Source: Hydractinia symbiolongicarpus (taxonomy: Eukaryota > Cnidaria > Hydrozoa > Anthoathecata > Hydractiniidae). From it: 64,000 nt of DNA. The translations under genes and the position numbers were made by a program. Positions 38,075 to 51,092 of this stretch are shown piece by piece. Position 1 is the stretch's first letter, and each line of letters begins with the position of its first letter. The stretch spans positions 2,803,001-2,867,000 of the forward strand of contig NC_079888.1 of assembly GCF_029227915.1 (NCBI RefSeq), read 5' to 3'. Below the pieces are notes generated by a model. That model searched no databases. It had not been told where the DNA came from and saw only the letters and a list, made by a program, of their open reading frames with translations.

Positions 38075-38386
38075 GGTTCAAGGTTCGGAAACATGTTGTA
38101 GCAGAGAATTTAGATCGAATTGGACAAACAATAATAGTTACCAATAATAAGTTTTTTGTGTGTAATCTATCTACATTATCAGTATATAATTTAAAATATA
38201 TCCACATTAGACAAACTTCCACTTGCCTAAAACTTTTTGCCCGCACTTACTAGCGTCAAAGCCCTTTACCGGCTCAAAAGCACATGTTGAAAATAAGCAC
38301 AGTGGAGAAGAACATGGTTGGTGCTTCGTTAGTCGTAAAAAGTAATATTGACCCTTTTTAAATATTAGCCTCGGGAAATAATCATT

Positions 38387-41300
38387 TTACTGCTTTCTCT
38401 CGGTTTTGTCTTTTTCTGCTTTTCGGCGTGACAAATACACTGGTACCATCGCGGCGATAAATATACTCGCCGCAAGCAACGGGCGATAACGCAACCAACC
38501 AACAGCGATAGTTACCAATGCTAGCGATGAAGCCAGTGTAAACGCGATAATGGAGGTCGCCAATCCAACAATCTCGCGAATGATTGGGATAAACGAGACT
38601 AGAATAAACCAAAATCAGTTAATGAAGCTTATATGCATGTCTACTGTCACTAGATGAGCCTTATTTTTCAATAATATTGTCTCATCCCCGGGTGTAGGGT
38701 GGCCTGGGAACTGCGGTGGACTACGATACCCTCCGTCTTAAACATCTCCCTTTTGTCACTTTCTTTTTTCGGTCCCTTGTGAATTCAAATCCACTGCAAG
38801 GTTGCCACTCCTTTTCAGAGTCACATTGGGGACTTTTAATAAGAATTTTCAAGCTTTTTTGACATGACAGTATTTTTATAAAAAGATTCAAGGATATTAA
38901 GACATTTTTATATTTTTCCAAAAAAATTGAGAATATTTGAGGAGATTTTAAAGATAATGCCATAAGTTTAGAAATGAGTTTTAAAAAAATATTTTTACAC
39001 ATTTTGAATATAAAAACATGCGACAAAACCATATAACATTATAAAAGGAAAATCGAGAGATTTTTTTCTCTTTTTGATATGACAGTGAAAAAGAATGATA
39101 TATCAAGAAACGAATCTCCCTGTGTTAAAAAAGAGTGGTGTAAAATGCTCACCAATTTGCCGAAGAATGTCCATCATAATTTGAAATCCGATAAACATCA
39201 TTAACCAGCCCATAAATCGTAAAACCCACGTCAACGCAGTATTAGCTGAATGTTCAGCGTCGAAAATTTCCTAAAGTAGAAAAAAATTGAATCTCAATAC
39301 AGGATAAAGATAGACTCGATTATTCAATCTTTTTTTCTAATTTAGGGTTGTTGTTTTGATTCTTCAAAAATACATATATAGAACCACGTCATAAATATAT
39401 CTAAGCCAAGTTTATGTCCATACTATGTGTGATATTTTTTCCGCCCTTTTACCATTCGCGATCTGTAAAGCAACCTCCGTATGCAATCATCCAAATTAGA
39501 CACGATCAACTAAAATGCTTGACGTTTGACGGAGGAGTCATTTAAAAATATTTTAGGAAGCCCAGGTTCAATTATCAGGACCAAATTCTTTTGCTTAAAA
39601 TTATTTTAAGAATCTAAAACATCCCACAATTTTCTTGAAGAGATTTATGGTACAAAAGTAGAAATATAAATAGAAGTTTGGTCCATTTTTAAACAATTTT
39701 TTATGAATAGTATACTAGCAAACATTTTTTTATGAGAATACTTATAAAAAGTGTTCAAGATCTAGCCTTCATTTTTAATTTAAGAATCACCGTTTGACTC
39801 GCCTTGCCAGATGGATTGCAAAAAAGCGTTGTTGGTTTTGACACGTGCATTAAGTTTTCACTTTGAGAGAGTGCATGGGAAAAGCCATTAAACACTTCAC
39901 TAAGTAAATTTATTACATGCTAACTTGAAGCCATCAGTAGCCGCACACGTGTGAGAATGAGGTCTAAAAACGTTACAGGTTAAAAATAAACGCAGTTCGT
40001 CAAACTCTCTTATCGTTACTTGTGAATGTTTATACTCTCCGGTGACTAATACACGTTCCATAGGATATCAAAAAAGTCTTTCCTCTTTATTCCAACCTCC
40101 CCGCTTATTTAGTTTAAGGGAATTTTCCAACCCCCGTCTCCCCTCCTTTTTATTAGGCACGGAAAAGTAACTAGGCTGGATGCCCTCTGCTTCTTTTAGT
40201 CCAGCAGTTTTTTCATACCCTAACAAATGTAAAAATACGTGTACAGGCTAGTTCTGTTATCATTTATTTTTAAAATATTTTTTTTCGATGGTGTTAAACA
40301 ACAAGGGCTTTTGCTAAGAAATTTTTACCTGAAAGTTTGTAAAGAAGGGAGGTAGGGGGTGGGGTCGCAATGAAACACTGCGACATTTTAACACTTGGTG
40401 GCCGGAGTCGAAGTATGCTAGCTCTTAGCGGTAATTTAAATCTAGTGGGAAAAAATATATCCGGTAAAAAAATTGGCGTGAAACGAAACCACAATTGAAT
40501 TTCCAGCTAAATGGCGGATATTATTTTAACGTCCGGGTTAGGATTTAAAAGCCTACTTGATCCGGTGCGACTGACGTCAATCAAGTAATGGGACATTTAA
40601 AGTATCTACAAAAAAAACGGTATGTCTTTTTTTACATGTAAAACAAAAGATATTCTACTATGCAGATATAATACCATTACACGTTAATACTCGTTGCAAA
40701 AACGATGGTACTCGTTAAAGTACGGTGCGGAAAAAGTAAGAACAAAACAATACCTTTGCAGATTTCACACCGTGATACAAAAGTTCGAGCGCATCGCCTG
40801 CTTCTGTTTGATAAGCTGAAAGTTGAGATCCACTCTGACGGGCGATAATACTAACCTAAACATAAATATCATTTGATTACATAGATACAATTTTCGTGGA
40901 TTGATCTTAAAATACAGTTAGGATAATCGTGAAATAATTCTAGCTAGCTTACTTCGCTTAGGCTCCTTTTATAACGATTATATAACGGTTTTATCGATAA
41001 AACTTTAGTTTTAGGTTTCAGGGAAAGGGAAGGAGTAGCTAGCAAAAATTTCCTTCCTGGAATTTTTTTCTCCATAAAACCATTAGGTAGTAATATTAGG
41101 TTCGTTAAAAATGAACACGTCAAAAAAATGTCTACGTGCAAAAATGTCTTAAGTGCCATTACTTAAAGCCGATGATACACCTCCAATTTCGCTTCACTTT
41201 TAAATGTTACCTGGCATGTTATCCCAGCATAAGAAACCCCTGTGTAAATCGACAATAAATGCATAATATTTAGCATTAGAAAAGGGTTTTGAGTTATGAC

Positions 41301-44300
41301 CTTTTCGAGGCATAATTTTTATTAGAAATCATTAGTAGTCCTTAACAAATTCAATATTTTATCCCACGGTCACAAAAAATACTTTAGTGTAAACTGACCC
41401 TAATTAAAACCTACGACACACTTATATTCAGGATAATTACTCGTAATTAGCTGAGCTTAAGCATCCTAATGAGGAGAGAAATTTTTAAATTAGTTTGGTA
41501 ATTGCTCGCTTACAACCGCTCATCAGTGAACAATAGCAACTCATCACTCGTTAGAACACAATAGGAAGTGATAGAAAACCAATATGTACACCGCTTAACA
41601 AAAATTCTTCAAATTACGCTTTGTTTCAACGAAGAACAGTTCACATGAAGGATTGAAGCAGAAGATAGCAGAAACAACAAAGAGCAAATAAACAAACACA
41701 GGACACCATCTTGAATTTTTACTGAGCATGTAACATAGCAACAGGTGGTTAGAATAAAGATAAGCGAGAGATGAGTTTACACCTATTTACCAGTTTTATT
41801 ATTCTGACAGTTGGGTTTTGTCTCGCTGTCCCAATTATAGAGGAAGGACAAGAAGCACTAAAGGAATTAGAACGTTCGATTAAAGAGGAAAACGTTTTCA
41901 AACAGTTCACTCTGGATATTCTTGGACATGATGGTAAAAAACATCCCAATAAATTCAATATTGTATCTGGAGCAAGCGAGACAGCTGTCTATTTCATGTA
42001 CCAGCTATACCACAACGTTGTTACTGGGCAACAAAGCAGTAGAAACAGCACTGACATTGAAGCTCGACTTCTAAGCGATGAACCAGACGCTGACGAGGAT
42101 GAGGAGGATAGCGACCGTGATAATCGAGTAAAAAGGAACATCGAGACACGTAGAGCAGACACAGCGATAAGTTTTATAACGCAAGGTAGGTAAATTTTTC
42201 TACATGCACACGGCTATTTTTTTATTTTGCAAGCGTGCCGTGTAAGTACTGTTCATGCCGATCAAATTATATTCGCACATAAGTAGGCCAGAGATAAAAA
42301 CAAAACAAAAAAAACTTAAAAAACTGGCTACTTTGGGCCGCGCTTGAGCAGTGAAGCTTTTTTGAATGCTTCACTGCTTTGGCCTTTAAACTAAAATTTC
42401 TTGGGTTGGCTTTTAAACTACAACTTGTAAATACGACAGTACTGTTTGTGCAAAAAAGAGAGAAATTTAGCATTGGGTAGGAGCTTCTAAATTGTTCCTA
42501 TTAAAACGACAATAGATATTGCATGAGGTTGATGACGTAAGCAGGCTGATAATATTTTGGTTTCGTTTTTATGGTAACCCATGACTTAATTTGAAATAGA
42601 AATAATTAACAGGCATGATATTTGTGTAATAAATTTTAGAAATAAAATTAACGAAGGAAATATGTGGGTATTATTATCCATTTATTTGAAGAAATTTCAC
42701 TTGCGGAGAATAGTTAACGATCGTTAGCATAATTACAAAAAAAAGGTTAAAGGTTATATCGAGGGAATTAAGCATGGCAAAAATTCTCATTCGCTGTAAT
42801 TTTTTCAATCATTAAAAAAATAATGTTCTTCTCTTTCTTAGGTTTGTCAGCGCGTCCGAACGCCACCGACTCTGATAACGCGTTTTACTTCGATTTACGC
42901 ACCGATTACGACACTTCCATCAGTATGTTCTCAGAACTTCGAATAAATTACGACAAAAACCAAAACAAACATGGTGCTGTAGCTATGTCTCTATATCGCA
43001 TCAACAAAATCAAAAAAACAGGACAAGAGGTTGAAGATAAAAACGTACAGCTTCTTAACGAGAAAATGTTGGAGGGAAAACAAGACACCGGTTGGATCGT
43101 CTTCAACACAACAGAAACGGTAGCCGCTTGGAAATACACACCAGAAGAAAACCACGGCTTCCTCTTGAAAATAAAAACAAAGCACGGTAAGGAATTGACC
43201 CTCAAAGAAGTGGGCATAACAGGAAGCACAGGGGATACCAAAAAGCGTCCGTTTTTAGTCAGTTTCTTCCAATCCGCAAATAAATTACTTTCTGACGTCA
43301 TTGAGGAGCTGAATAGCACAGCAATCCACAAGAAGAGAAGCAGAAGATCTCTTAATTTCAGGAACCTTATAAATTCCGACCAAACGAAAAAGTTTTTAAA
43401 AGACAGCAAATTCAACATGCAAACGGAACAATCTTTCTGTGCACGATCAAACCTGTATGTAACCTTCGAAGCATTAAAATGGGATAAATGGGTTATAGCG
43501 CCAGAGGGGTTCCCTGCAGGGATGTGCACTGGCACATGCTCCTATCCACTACACAAGCATGCCAACGCCACAAATCACGCGATCATACAAAGTCTGCAGA
43601 ACGTGATCACGGGAGGGAAGTTTCCGAACCCTTGTTGTGCGCCACACCATATGTCGCCTTTGACCATGTTTTTGTTTGACTCGTATGGTAATCCAGTTTT
43701 AAAAAAATACACCAACATGGTTGTTGACTCATGTGGATGTTTTTGAAGAGACGAAATTGTTGTATATACAGACGTCACGTGATTAGAAGCCTTGATGAGA
43801 CAGGTCTGAACTAATAAACACACGATGAGAAAGGAGCAAAGATGAAGGCTGGGTGAGGAAACGCAGAATAAATTAATAAGACAAAAGACAATATAAAAAC
43901 CCGATGTCGTTAATGCAAAGTCCTCAAAAGGACTAAATGAAAAAAAAAAGAAAAATAGATTTAATGGAACAAAGAACAAAAGAACTGAATTAAAGGGTTT
44001 GTGGGATTGATCTCACTTTAAAAAAAAAACATTGCAGTAATTTCCATGTACATACTATCATCAGAATTGAAATTATTTCCTAAGAAATATTCTTTTTTTT
44101 ACCTAATCTTCACTATCAATGTTTGTCAATTATGATGATATTGTGTTTATTTAGCATACTTTCCTGAAACAACTAAATTACCCATTTTGTTTTGTTTTTT
44201 GTTAAAAACAGAAATCTCTCTTTCGACCTATCACAACATTATCATAACATTTCCTTAAAAATCTTAATATAGGACTATGTCAAACATATTAGAACTTACT

Positions 44301-47300
44301 TCGTCTGGCTGACCAAATTCCAAATTCTCCCCACTACTTACACCTGCATACGTAAAGGATATACGAATGTCCCCAACCTGCAAAAAAATATTAACAATTG
44401 AAATTGGAATGCAACCGTATGCATAAAACACATATTCATGGAAGCTTTCCTACAGAAATAAGGAAAGCTAGTGAGTTGAGCATTGTTTTTCTTTTGTCCC
44501 TTTCCCATGCCTGTGATCTTTGTAAAAAGTACATAGAGAGATAGGGAGCTGCAACCGGCGCTTCCCACCACTGCATGTGTACTATTTCACACGTCCAAGT
44601 GTTATGTTTTTAGTTGTTCAATGTTTGTACCGGGTTCGTGTTGTTAAGGAGAGTCAAGGATCTTAAAATTTGTAATTTTTACCCTATATTTTATAATCTT
44701 GAAGTAGCACCGGTTTTATTTTCGATCAAGTTCTTTTAAATAAAGAACTGATTTGATTTCAAATGATTACAAAACTTTAAATATGCGTATTTAGATTTTT
44801 TGTCAGCTTGCCAATAATTGACATTAATGAGCAGTAACCCGACACACGATCCTTTTAATGTAAGAGTAGCTGATAGGTAGGTAAAATATAAGAGAACATC
44901 ATACCTTAGGACTGTACGGATCATGACTTCGATAAAAATATTTATCCAATATTACCAAGTCACTTCTTCCCGACGGCGTTACTTGGGGTTGCAGGGTCTT
45001 GAAATTATCTACTTTCGAGGTTAGTCCTATAAAATGTAGAGTTTAGAAGACAAAGTAATTTCGAGGGTTACAAAACTACTAAATGGAAATTGCATAATAT
45101 TAGGGCTTTTAGGGAATTTTTCTTTTTGGCCTGTTGTAGTGACGCTTTAACAGTTTGTATACGCCCATTTCTTATGAGCCACATGAGGCTGAAGTTTTTC
45201 AAGATACAAAAAGTAACTGGTAAGCAACATCTCAGCTTGAAGTAAGTAACAAAAACAAAGAAAAACGAAAAATGAAAACAACAATCATGAAAACAGCAAT
45301 AATGCACCAGATAACTCATTAAAAATTAAATAACAAAATTCACTCCCTAGTTAAAGGTTTTCTTTGTAAGAAGGACTTATCAAAATTATCACATTCTACC
45401 CTGATTGACGTACCAGCCAATCAGAGCTTTAAAGCTTAAGCAATTATATTGCCAATAAATGACAAGTTAGCATCAGTTCAGGCAAAAGTTTCGTTACACA
45501 AATATAACATCGGACAAAATTTTTCGTCAGATAAAATATTCGACACATCATCATCATCATTCTCGGCTTAACGTCCGTTTTCCATATTAGCATGGGTTGG
45601 ACGGGGTATATTAATGATCCTCTTCCAATCTGATCTAGACTGTGTTAGATCTAAACTCAACTTCCTCTGTATCAAGTCTTTCCTTATAACCTCCTGCCAA
45701 GTCTTTCTCGGTGTGCCTCTAGGCTTTGCCCCAGGAACTATCAAGTCTCTACACTTTCTTACCCAATTATCCTCCTCCATTCTTTCCAAGTGCCGCAGCC
45801 AATTCAATCTTCTTATCTGCATAACATCTTTAATTCTACGGAGACTTAGCCTGCTTTTTAGCTCATCTGAACTCTTTCTGTCTCTCAGACTGGCGTTACA
45901 CATCCACCTAACCATTCTCATATAATTCCTTTCTAAACGGTCAAGATCTTCCTGCTTCACTGCCCATGTCTCACTACCGTACAACATAACACTTATTACA
46001 CAGGCCTCATACAACCTACCTTTTACCTCAATTGACAGGACTCTGCTACTCAACAAAGGAAGTAACTCTCTGAACTTTTTCCAAGCAGAACCTATCCTGC
46101 AAGTAACACTTCTTCCAACACCCCCTTCACTGCCCAACATATCACCTAAGTAACAGAAGTTCTCAACTATGGAAATACTTCATTCTCTATAATCTCACCT
46201 TTGCAACGCTTGCATACAAACTGAATGTCAGCCCTTAACCTTCCACTAATACTACTGCACTTCTTATGTACCCAATGCTTGCAAGTCTGACAAAAAATTG
46301 AGTTACTACCAACCCCTTTCCTGCAAACTCCACAAGGCCACTTCCAGCTACAAGGTCACACTTGGCTGCAATGCTACTAATCATGACTTTAGACTTGCTG
46401 TGTTTACCTTTAGCCCTTTCTCTTCTAGTCCTTTTTTCCACTTCTCAAACTTTTCCACTAATTCTTCCATCGACTCTGCTATGAGAACCATATCATCTGC
46501 ATACAATAACTCCCATGGACAACCTGTTCTGAACTCCATCGACAGCGCTTCTAAGACTAGAACAAACAACAAAGGACTAAGTACAGAACCCTGATGTACA
46601 CCAACATTTGCACTAAATTCATCACTAAGTGAGTCGTTAATCCTGACAAGACTTCTAGCATTGCTGTACATAGACTGTACCATCGTAACTAGCCACTCAT
46701 CCACACCTAATTTTCTCATAGCCCACCAAATAACTTTACGTGGTACTCTATCAAAAGCTTTCTCTGAATCTACCAAGGCAAAATAGAGATTCTTTCTCTT
46801 TCCTAAATACTTTTCCTGAAGCTGTCTGAGTAAAAATATTGCATCTGTAGTAACACGCCCTGGAACAAAACCAAATTGCATCTTATCCATATCAATTCTT
46901 TCTCTAAGTAACTTATCAATCACTCTTTCAATAACTTTCATTACTTGATCAACAAACTTCGAACCTGTATAGTTACCCCTTTCTAATGCATCACCCTTGC
47001 CCTTGAAACACTTCACTATTACACTCGACTGCCACTCACTCGGAATAGCACCATCCTTTATAATCTGGTTAGAAAGACTTGTAATAAGCTCAACTCCAAT
47101 ATATCCAGATGCTTTTACCATCTCTGAAACAATACCTGATACTCCTGATACTCCAATATTCAATTTCCTAATAGCCTCCACTACCCATTCTGTCTTGATC
47201 TGCATAGCTGGCCCTTCTACAACGTCATCATCAGACAAATTATCCTCGTCCCAATCAAACTCAGTGTTAATCAACCCCTGATAATGATTCTTTCAAGCTA

Positions 47301-50300
47301 CCCTTTTCTCCTCCTCTGTGCTAGCCAAAACACCTTCATCATTACGTATACACTTCTCACCTACAACATCTTGATTAGTCTTCTTCATTTGCTTTGCTAT
47401 CTTGAATACCTCATTGCGCTGGTCTTCCCTTCTTAACACATCTGCAAATCTGTTTCTCTCTGCTTCTGATTTTGCCTTATACACTGCTGTACAAGCGCGA
47501 CGCTTAGCTTCTAAGTAAATATTTTTACTACCACCTGACTTCCACTCTTTCAAAAGTTTCCTCTTTTCCTTTATATACTGGTCAACCGCATTATTCCACC
47601 ACCAGATCTGTCTATGTCTAGCTGGTCCTTTCTTCCACCCACAGGTATCATCAGAAGCTTCTAGAAGACAATTCTTCAAAGTAGTCCAAGTACTTTCAAC
47701 ATTGTCACTATCACATTGACCATTGTGGGCTAACTGCTGCACTTTTGCACTAAATTGTCTTGCTACAATCTCTTTCTTCAGCTTCCAGACTTTTCGACGG
47801 GGCCTGTACTTTCCCTTGGCTTCTTTAACACTCTTCAAGATAATATCACAAACCAGCAACCTATGCTGGGAAACACACTCTTCCCACGATATAACTTTCA
47901 CCACTTTCTTGTCTGACTTTCTAACCAGGAAGTAATCTATCTGTGTTTTACAACCACCTGACTCATATGTTATATCATATGTTAATCGACACCCAAAGAA
48001 AATTTTGTCACTTTTGTCTTTTTTAAACTCAAGCTTAGCTTTTGAACATGTTTTGCGTAAGTATTCTAATACATAATTTTACGAAACAGTGTGAAAAAAA
48101 CCCAGTTGGTAAAGTAGTCTCAGTATAAAAACGGCTATATCCTTTATCATTTTCAAAGAACTAAAGCAGTTAGATTAAATGATAAACGAAACTTTGAAAG
48201 CACCAACCTTCACTTAACTGGAACTGTCCAACAAAAACAGGACTTGCAGTTTTTGTAATCGAATTGACCGGAAATGAACTAAAGAATTAAAAAAACATGA
48301 CTAAGATGTACCCCTACAACATTTGATACGATACAGTACGATACAATACAAAAGAAAAGAAAACAATACAACATAATACAATATAATACTTTTTTTCTTT
48401 TATACTTTCTCGCTAGGTGAGGGGGCATACTAACAAAAAGTAACGTTTATAGCTGGCTCATAAAATCCATCTCTAATAAAATCAACAATGGTAAGACATT
48501 TTATAACTCGTTCATTTTTTTCGACCATATGATTTACAAAGTCTATTTTATACAAATTCACACATATATATATAATACAAATCATAAATATTTATCATTA
48601 AATCTGGGCTTTATCTTTCAACAATGGCGCTAGTAAATTCAAGTTTATATTGAAACTAACCAACTTACTTTGGATTTCTATGTGCAGTAGGATTGCTAAA
48701 ACTCCCACTGTTGACAACTTCCGACTTCCATTCTGTACCTGAATACATGAAAATAACGAATAGCTACATGTGAAACATAATTATAACAGAGCGAAGCTAA
48801 TCCAAAAATATTTAGTTATCACCTAGCATAACAACAGAAATTTTCTACCTAATCTTAAAGGAACCCTAACACGAAAAATATATTGAATAATATAAATATC
48901 ATGTCATGAACAAGTGAGTTTATTCTAGGCTACGTTTCGACAGCTACAGATGTCATCAACGAGCAATGATCGTAATCATCTTTGGAAAAATATATTTATA
49001 ATGTTACAGTCTTTTTCAAAAAAATTTTTGTTCTTAAGATATTATAATTAATTGAAACATAGGAAGTTGTAATATCATACGATGACTTTGAAATATGCTG
49101 ACATTAAACTTCTACGGAAAATTAATGATAAAATCATTATTATACTTTCACACTTCATGTCTAGACAACATCAATAGTAATAAACCACACTGCAAAAGAG
49201 TGAGTAATAATTACAAAAGTAATAATTTCGAGTAAAGGTTAAACAACAAGTTTTATGCTGGCCAACTTACTGATACAAACAAAAAAAATAAAATTTCCAA
49301 AAGATCAATTAAGCAACTTCTTATGCTCTATAGCACATAACAAAAATTTTCGTGTTAGAGTTAACAGAAAAATAGCATTCTTTGTAAACATTTAATTAGC
49401 ATTTTGGTTTCTAAGAGATTCCTAGATGTTTCTTAGTCATCTTTATTCATCAAACTGTGTATCTTTTCTAACTTACTGTAAGAATATGTAGTTTCCACTC
49501 TTGTTCTGTCTCCCTCGTCGTACTCTCTTAAATGATAAATAGTTCCATATTGTCAATTAAGTGTGAAAAAAAGAACACAAAGATTATTATTTAGTTTAGT
49601 CAAAGCTGTTAGCCTAAGATCACATTTAAATTCAGAGTACACGTACACCAATTTAGAATTTAAACTTATTTAAAAACATACCTCTTATGTTCATGCTCAA
49701 TCCATTGGTACATTTCAACATGACGCCGAAGCTTCACAGCACTTACACGTATGCCAAACGCATCATCAGTCACAGGCTAAAAATTATTTTCATTTTAGTT
49801 AGTTTTATAAAAAAACATATCAAAAAACAGAGTAGTGTGTAGTAATAGCATTTAGTTTTTGTTTATTTCTAAGATTAGGTGGAGTGAAGCAGGTGCAAAA
49901 AATGATACCCATCTTGGTTAGATGTTGAAGAGCTTTTTTGAGTTTTTTCAGGATTTTCTGTTAAAATATTCCTTTTCTAATAAATATGGACCCTTGTGAC
50001 ATGGTGTAATGCAAATTTTCAGTTAGCTTGTTTGTAAGTCATCTAACAATATGTCACCAACATTACTCAGAAAACAAAATGGCGAAAAACTTTGTCAAAA
50101 AGAAATAAGTACATGTTAAACACAAAGTGTGAACAGATAAGCAAGAGACAAAATACTTACTAAATTTGTTTTTAATTTACCAGATAAGTGAACCAAACGA
50201 TTATCATTAGAATCAAAAATGGTTTCATGAGAAATTTTTACAACAGCTCGAAGACCTTCATCCAGAGATTTTGCAGTCTGTACAGCACGACCCTGAAAAT

Positions 50301-51092
50301 TAAAGTTGACCTAACATTAAGTAAAACTTCCAATTCACCAAGACATTTACACATGGCACTTGTTATGGCTCAATTTACCTGTGGAATTTCCGAAAAAAAT
50401 TTCGATTGTCTACATTTTCAAGTTGCTGGTGGTATTACTAGATGAAACTACAACCCTGTTCTTTAAGTTTTAGCAAATGACTGTTTTAAGGTCAATTCTA
50501 AAAATTATCAAACAGCATGCCTGACAAATGTCCTGCAGACAGTTGTCTGCAATAGTTTTGCTTAAGTAGATGTGTATGTAGGTGAAAAACGATGAAAATG
50601 CACTAGGTGAAAGCCCATAAAAGTCGGGGGGAAAGAGATAAAAGGCCTAAATTAGTACAGGTTAAGATTGAATATTTTACTAAAAATTTTTTAAAGTTCT
50701 AAACTTTAAAAAAAAAAGATTTCAAGTCCTAAGTCCGTTTGCACACATTAATAATTAAATTTTAACAAATCACCTCATTTAAAAACAAAAGCGGGAACGA
50801 AGCAAATACAATTAAAATTCCAATAAATATCCCACATGCACTGCTTCCGACTCTTTCGAAATAGCCAGGATTTCTTCTGTAAGTCACATTTGTGTAACCG
50901 TCAGACACATTGCCATAACTACTCCCAAAATTATTCATGTTGTTAAAACTAGGTGCAGTAGGATTCTAGTATATAAAATATAAAGGATCAAACATGAAAA
51001 AAAAAAAAACACATAATACAATGGTTAGCTAAGAATTTCAAAACATATTTTAAACATAAAATATAAAACACACTCACATTTGCACGATACAT
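38387..51092 (-). CDS. TMEM43: TMEM43 (LUMA) inner nuclear membrane/ER protein, 12 exons, 418 residues
   Basis: Coding exons in transcript order: 51092-51078, 50965-50774, 50292-50161, 49776-49682, 49526-49477, 48738-48669, 48278-48208, 45026-44905, 44377-44300, 40855-40754, 39270-39153, 38598-38387 (TAA). All are GT-AG, in phase, 1257 nt. The start MYRAN lies in a small exon with an acceptor before it, so a 5' non-coding exon must exist further right. Seen: an N-terminal membrane segment at about residues 46-68 (IFIGILIVFASFPLLFL), then a large lumenal domain with the family's motifs (GRAVQTAKSLDEGL, AVKLRRHVEMYQWIE, VDNFKTL, VGDIRISFTYAGV, IIARQSGSQL). The C-terminus has several membrane segments (WVLRFMGWLMMFIGFQIMM, then a hydrophobic pair before the basic tail). 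Known family role: nuclear-envelope protein that binds lamins and emerin. Its introns hold a whole TGF-beta gene and a LINE. Confidence 0.95.
41771..43746 (+). CDS. TGF-beta superfamily ligand, BMP-like, two exons, 439 residues; nested in a TMEM43 intron
   Basis: Exons 41771-42185 and 42842-43746 (TGA), GT-AG, in phase. A signal peptide is evident (residues 1 to about 19: LFTSFIILTVGFCLAV). The prodomain has an acidic stretch near residues 103-118. A dibasic furin-type site RSRR at 304-307 releases a mature 132-residue chain; a second such site, RVKR, lies at 119-122. The mature part has the seven cystine-knot cysteines: C338, C367, C371, C403, C404, C436, C438, with the family words WDKWVIAPEGFPAG, NATNHAIIQSL and the terminal CGCF. 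Known role: secreted dimeric ligand for type I/II serine kinase receptors. The Cys pair CC and NATNHAI favour the BMP2/4/5-8 side, but the chain is divergent and I do not assign an orthologue. It lies antisense inside TMEM43 intron 40856-44299. Confidence 0.93.
43867..43872 (+). terminator. Candidate polyadenylation signal of the TGF-beta gene
   Basis: AATAAA about 120 bases after the TGF-beta stop codon, still inside the TMEM43 intron. Confidence 0.5.
45545..47995 (-). mobile_element. 5'-truncated non-LTR retrotransposon (LINE) in a TMEM43 intron
   Basis: Read on the - strand: the end of an AP endonuclease (TQIDYFLVRKSD, about 47950-47915), a Lys/Arg-rich linker (to 47293), and a reverse transcriptase at 47274-46381 (VDSEKAFDRVPRKVIW, GVHQGSVLSPLLFVLVLEAL, the catalytic LLYADDMVLIAES). 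A C4HC3 zinc finger (46340-46203) and a C-terminal region (46140-45568: LYGSETWAVKQEDLDRLE) follow. Stops or frameshifts separate the linker, RT, finger and C-terminus. The 3' tail is an (ATC)n run at 45549-45560 beside a GC-rich conserved block (45562-45606). The endonuclease N-terminus is missing. Clade is not fixed; RTE/Proto2-like is the nearest guess. Same orientation as TMEM43; intron 45027-48207. Confidence 0.9.
46203..46340 (-). pseudogene. Zinc-finger (PHD-like, C4HC3) segment of the LINE ORF2
   Basis: In a frame different from the flanking RT and C-terminal open frames, the - strand reads CGVC, then CQTCKHWVHKKC, then CKRC. This is a C-x2-C ... C-x2-C ... H-x2-C ... C-x2-C array. 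Frameshifts lie on both sides (between RT and finger, and near 46175). Confidence 0.8.

Larger units (their letters stand above)
35866..38386. other. Intergenic region between the convergent PH-actin and TMEM43 genes
   Basis: Contains the 3' UTRs of both genes, a tRNA-like SINE remnant (37531-37790) and a long hairpin (38010-38074). A TTTATT at 37835-37840 is a possible TMEM43 poly(A) signal on the - strand. No further coding region is recognised; the open frames around 37940-38250 on both strands are carried by the palindrome. Confidence 0.5.

Noticed and set aside
37939-38253. Overlapping open frames of about 100 codons on both strands
   Set aside because: Both are carried through the palindrome at 38010-38074; no coding similarity.
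42948-43535. 195-codon antisense open frame
   Set aside because: Shadow of the TGF-beta exon 2 on the opposite strand.
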